This document shows, piece by piece, positions 61,001 to 64,000 of a DNA stretch of 64,000 bases. Each line of letters begins with the position of its first letter. The stretch's first letter is position 1. The DNA comes from Bacteroidales bacterium. Lineage in GTDB: Bacteria; Bacteroidota; Bacteroidia; Bacteroidales; G3-4614. The notes beneath the pieces were generated by a model. The model saw nothing but the letters and a program-made list of their open reading frames with translations. It had not been told where the DNA came from and made no database searches. The DNA lies in assembly GCA_017521245.1 (NCBI GenBank), contig JAFXDI010000001.1:99178-163177 (forward strand), given 5' to 3'. The translations under genes were made by a program, and so were the position numbers.

Positions 61001-61373
61001 AGCAATAATAGGTATTGGTTCAAACATACCCACAGCAAAGCAAAGAGTAGAGGAGTGCTGTGCAGATATATTAAAGATGGTTAGTGAGGTGCAATTCTCA
61101 TCAATATATGAAACCGTAGCCGTTGGCTCATTACCCCAACCCAACTACCACAATTGCGTAGGAGTTATTACCACATCGGCAACATTCGAAGAGTTAAAAC
61201 TCCGCCTGAAAGAGTATGAATGCCAAGCAGGACGTTTACCAGAGCATAAAGCAGAAGGAAAAGTAATAATTGATATAGATATAGTAGTTTGGAACAATGA
61301 TGTAATAAAACCAACCGACCTCGCTCGCTCCTATATGACAATAGGAATGAAAGAGTTGAATATAACAGCATAA
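60993..61373 (+). CDS. folK: HPPK, 2-amino-4-hydroxy-6-hydroxymethyldihydropteridine pyrophosphokinase (short)
   Basis: A 126-residue protein starting NRAIIGIGSNIPTAKQRVE, the HPPK opening, with QPNYHNCVGVITTSATFEELK and the metal-binding DIDIVVWNND. It transfers pyrophosphate in folate synthesis. It is about 30 residues shorter than E. coli FolK: the usual carboxy region after the DxD motif (pterin/ATP loop and last helix) is mostly missing. It may be a minor or changed form; another folK could exist elsewhere in the genome. Confidence 0.82.
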   Translation: MNRAIIGIGSNIPTAKQRVEECCADILKMVSEVQFSSIYETVAVGSLPQPNYHNCVGVITTSATFEELKLRLKEYECQAGRLPEHKAEGKVIIDIDIVVWNNDVIKPTDLARSYMTIGMKELNITA

Positions 61374-61437
61374 CAGTGTTAATATTTCATATCTCCCCAA
61401 AAGGTAGTAAATTTGTACTTCAATAGAACAAAACAAT

Positions 61438-62877
61438 ATGAACACTCTAATATCACTAATACACCCAGTTCCACGAATGTCTGAGTTTAGGTTTAAAACA
61501 CCCATAATGTGGAATATAAACAAAGGCGAGCAGTGGGCTATTGTAGGCGCAAATGGCTCAGGAAAATCGCTATTAGCAAATATGATACAGGGGCGAATAG
61601 CCTTGCGTGATTTAGACGGAGAGATAAAATATAACTTTAACGAGCCACTATTTGAAGCAATACGCACAATAGCATTTAAAGATATATATACAATGGTAGA
61701 TGGCACAACCGCCTACTATCAACAACGATGGCATTCGCAAGATGCCGAAGGAGTTGTAACTGTAAAAGAGATACTACAACCCATAGCACCACTCTCTGAA
61801 ATTGAACAACTCTTTGAGATGCTAAATCTAACAGATATACTTGATAAGAGCATAATATTTCTGTCAAGCGGAGAACTCCGAAAATTCCTATTAATAAAAG
61901 TAATACTAACGCATCCCAAACTATTGATAGTAGATAACCCATATATAGGATTAGACTCGGCATCTCGAAAAAGTCTCGATGCGATGTTCTCTTCAATGGC
62001 AAAGATAAACGGAATGCAACTATTACTACTATTATCAAATCCTGCCGATGTTCCCGAGATAGTAACACACGTAATGCCTGTTAAGGATATGGAGTGTATG
62101 GGAGCAAGAACACGACAAGAATTTATTGCAGATACAGCATTACATACCCAACTATTCAACTATTCTTCGGTTGAACCTTTGTTACCCGAGAAACTAAGAG
62201 AGGCATCAGAGCATCAAGTAACCTTTAGAATGGAAGATGTAAATATAGTATGCGGTAACAGGACAATACTGAAGAATATTGATTGGGAGGTAAAGAATGG
62301 CGAGAAGTGGGCATTAACAGGTCCAAATGGCTCGGGAAAAAGCACACTATTGAGTTTGGTCTATGCCGACAATCCAAAATCATATTCAAACACACTATAT
62401 CTATTTGATCGCAAACGCGGAACAGGAGAAAGTATTTGGGATATAAAATCCCGAATAGGATACGTATCTCCCGAGATGCACCTCTATTTTATGGAAGATA
62501 TACCTCTGTTGCGTATCGTGGCATCAGGATTTTTTGATTCAATAGGCGTATTTCGTAAATGCACTCCAGAGCAAGAGACTATTGCAATGGAGTGGATAAA
62601 ATGTTTTGGAATAGAAGATATAGCACACCGCTCGTTTCTGACGCTATCATCAGGAGAGCAAAGGTTGGCACTATTGGCACGAGCCTTTGTAAAAGATCCT
62701 GACCTTATAATATTAGATGAACCACTACACGGATTAGACGTAGCAAACAAAGAACGAGCATCAAAAATAATAGAGAGTTTTTGTGACCGCAAGGGAAAAA
62801 CACTTGTCTATGTAACACACTACACACACGAGATACCCCAAGCAGTAACAAAAGAATTTAAGTTAATAAAACATTAA
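61438..62877 (+). CDS. Double ABC ATPase, ModF-like
   Basis: A 479-residue cytoplasmic protein with two ABC ATPase domains in one chain and no membrane part. Domain 1: Walker A VGANGSGKSLLAN, signature LSSGELRKFLLI, Walker B LLIVDNP. Domain 2: Walker A GPNGSGKSTLLSL, signature LSSGEQRLALLA, Walker B LIILDEPLHGLD. This is the layout of ModF (photorepair protein PhrA-like) in enterobacteria, whose function is poorly known. In domain 1 the Walker B Glu is replaced by Asn (DNP), so it may bind but not cut ATP. The next gene, an ABC-F protein, begins 5 bases later. Confidence 0.88.
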   Translation: MNTLISLIHPVPRMSEFRFKTPIMWNINKGEQWAIVGANGSGKSLLANMIQGRIALRDLDGEIKYNFNEPLFEAIRTIAFKDIYTMVDGTTAYYQQRWHSQDAEGVVTVKEILQPIAPLSEIEQLFEMLNLTDILDKSIIFLSSGELRKFLLIKVILTHPKLLIVDNPYIGLDSASRKSLDAMFSSMAKINGMQLLLLLSNPADVPEIVTHVMPVKDMECMGARTRQEFIADTALHTQLFNYSSVEPLLPEKLREASEHQVTFRMEDVNIVCGNRTILKNIDWEVKNGEKWALTGPNGSGKSTLLSLVYADNPKSYSNTLYLFDRKRGTGESIWDIKSRIGYVSPEMHLYFMEDIPLLRIVASGFFDSIGVFRKCTPEQETIAMEWIKCFGIEDIAHRSFLTLSSGEQRLALLARAFVKDPDLIILDEPLHGLDVANKERASKIIESFCDRKGKTLVYVTHYTHEIPQAVTKEFKLIKH

Positions 62878-62882
62878 AGCAA

Positions 62883-64000
62883 GTGATAAGTTACCTACAA
62901 ATAGAAAACCTAACCAAGTCGTTTGGAGCAAAAGTGCTATTTGAAAATATCTCTTTCGGAGTAGCAGAGAATCAGCGTATAGCCATAGTAGCAAAAAATG
63001 GAACAGGAAAAACAACCCTCTTAAATATAATAGCAGGGGAGGAGGATTACGATTCGGGACGAATAACCTTCCGTAACGATTTACGAGTAGGCTATCTATC
63101 ACAAACACCTTCATTTCCGGCAGAACTCACAGTGTTAGATGCCTGTATGCGTTCCGATAATGAGGTAGCACAAACCGTAGCCCAATACGAAAGAGCAATG
63201 CTCAATCCCGATACCGAAAACCTTGAAGAGATATTGGTAAAGATGGATATGCTCAAAGCATGGGATTATGAATCGCGAGTAAAGCAGATATTAGGAAAAC
63301 TTAAAATTCACGACTTTAATCAAAAGATAGGAGAACTCTCGGGTGGACAACTAAAACGAGTAGCATTAGCCAATGTTTTGATAGGAGAACCAGACCTATT
63401 GATATTAGATGAGCCAACCAACCACCTCGACCTCGAAATGGTAGAGTGGTTAGAGGAGTTTTTACGTAGAATATCGGGAGCGTTGCTGATGGTGACGCAC
63501 GACCGTTACTTCCTTGATAGAGTATGTACAGATATTATAGAGATTGATGCACTTGGGCTGTATCACTATGAAGGCAACTATCAATACTACCTCACAAAAC
63601 GAGAGGAGCGTTTAGCTGTGTTCAATGCCGAAACAGCCCGAATGAACAACCTCTATCGCACCGAGTTAGACTGGATGCGCCGTCAACCACAAGCACGAGC
63701 AACAAAAGCCAAATCACGCATTGATAGATTTTACGAGATAGAGCAACGAGCAAAGATGCGTCGCGAAGAGCGAAACGTAAAACTTGCAGTAAAAGCCACC
63801 TATTTAGGTTCAAAAATATTTGAGGCAAAATATATCTCAAAATCTTATGGCGACCTCAAAATCCTCGATCAGTTCTACTACAACTTTGCCCGATACGAAA
63901 AGATGGGAATAGTAGGAAAGAACGGAACAGGAAAATCAACATTCCTAAAAATGCTGTTAGGAATGGTAAAACCCGATAGTGGCTCGTTTGATATAGGCGA
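62883..64000 (+). CDS. ABC-F family ATPase (Uup-like), partial
   Basis: Starts at GTG 62883 (VISYLQIENLTKSFGAK) and is open to the right edge (372 codons seen). Walker A VAKNGTGKTTLLN, signature LSGGQLKRVALANVL, Walker B LLILDEPTNHLDLEM and the H-loop MVTHDRYFLDR are complete in domain 1. The inter-domain linker (RRQPQARATKAKSRIDRF) is the ABC-F hallmark, and domain 2 starts with Walker A VGKNGTGKSTFLK. Such proteins act on ribosomes or branched DNA; Uup subtype from the RATKAKSR linker. No ATG is found upstream in frame near the start, so GTG is chosen. Confidence 0.9.
   Translation, partial: MISYLQIENLTKSFGAKVLFENISFGVAENQRIAIVAKNGTGKTTLLNIIAGEEDYDSGRITFRNDLRVGYLSQTPSFPAELTVLDACMRSDNEVAQTVAQYERAMLNPDTENLEEILVKMDMLKAWDYESRVKQILGKLKIHDFNQKIGELSGGQLKRVALANVLIGEPDLLILDEPTNHLDLEMVEWLEEFLRRISGALLMVTHDRYFLDRVCTDIIEIDALGLYHYEGNYQYYLTKREERLAVFNAETARMNNLYRTELDWMRRQPQARATKAKSRIDRFYEIEQRAKMRREERNVKLAVKATYLGSKIFEAKYISKSYGDLKILDQFYYNFARYEKMGIVGKNGTGKSTFLKMLLGMVKPDSGSFDIG

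Overview
This is AT-rich chromosomal DNA from a member of the Bacteroidota, most likely the order Bacteroidales. The evidence is the repeated promoter pattern TTTG - about 19-21 bases - TAnnTTTG upstream of many genes, the gene order purH-mreB-mreC-mreD-mrdA-rodA, many short lipoprotein signals, and families typical of the group (PCMD lipoprotein, Wzi barrel, M60-like peptidase with a carboxy-terminal sorting-like tail). The genus cannot be fixed from the sequence alone.

Layout. 1-580: start of galE (cut by the window edge). 993-6845 (minus): tripartite RND drug efflux operon (adaptor, pump, outer-membrane factor) followed by a small YgbA-family gene. 7064-26113: a large exopolysaccharide/capsule locus. 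It has a divergent promoter pair (acetyltransferase one way, Wzz the other), then Wzy polymerase, a chimeric gene remnant, Wzx flippase, four glycosyltransferases, Wzi, an acetyltransferase, a radical SAM enzyme, an MBOAT/SGNH/SGNH O-acylation group, a small barrel, a NodB-type deacetylase and UDP-glucose dehydrogenase. 26250-26694: tRNA-Arg(ACG) and tRNA-Gly(TCC) with a promoter and terminator. 26805-34010 (minus): rod-shape/elongasome operon headed by purH. 34119-38904 (minus): U32 protein, metA, beta-barrel and PCMD lipoprotein, read in the order PCMD to U32. 39079-42097: prs, a cytoplasmic GH13 enzyme and a Dabb protein. 42239-44367: MltF-type transglycosylase and a DUF3332 lipoprotein. 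44474-52531 (minus): patatin/outer-membrane barrel, serB and a very large secreted M60-like peptidase. 52733-54247: a small unknown gene, a strong non-coding RNA candidate, a broken gene and a coiled-coil lipoprotein. 54488-59675 (minus): rsmI, an acidic protein, purM, riboflavin synthase and an AspT/YidE-type transporter. 59807-64000: metallophosphoesterase, folK, a double-ABC ATPase and the start of an ABC-F protein (cut by the window edge).

The polysaccharide genes describe a full Wzx/Wzy route: precursor supply (GalE, Ugd), repeat-unit assembly (glycosyltransferases), flipping (Wzx), polymerisation (Wzy), length control (Wzz), surface attachment (Wzi) and chemical tailoring (two soluble acetyltransferases, MBOAT with SGNH partners, deacetylase). 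The initiating phosphoglycosyltransferase, the export channel and a NusG-like antiterminator are not in the window.

The observations most worth a second look are the GT-Wzy chimera at 10541-11092, the non-coding RNA at about 53016-53150, two tandem terminators between wzz and wzy, the acylation/deacetylation group with a radical SAM enzyme, the M60-like protein with a sorting-like tail, and a MetA carrying the acetyl-CoA-type residue.
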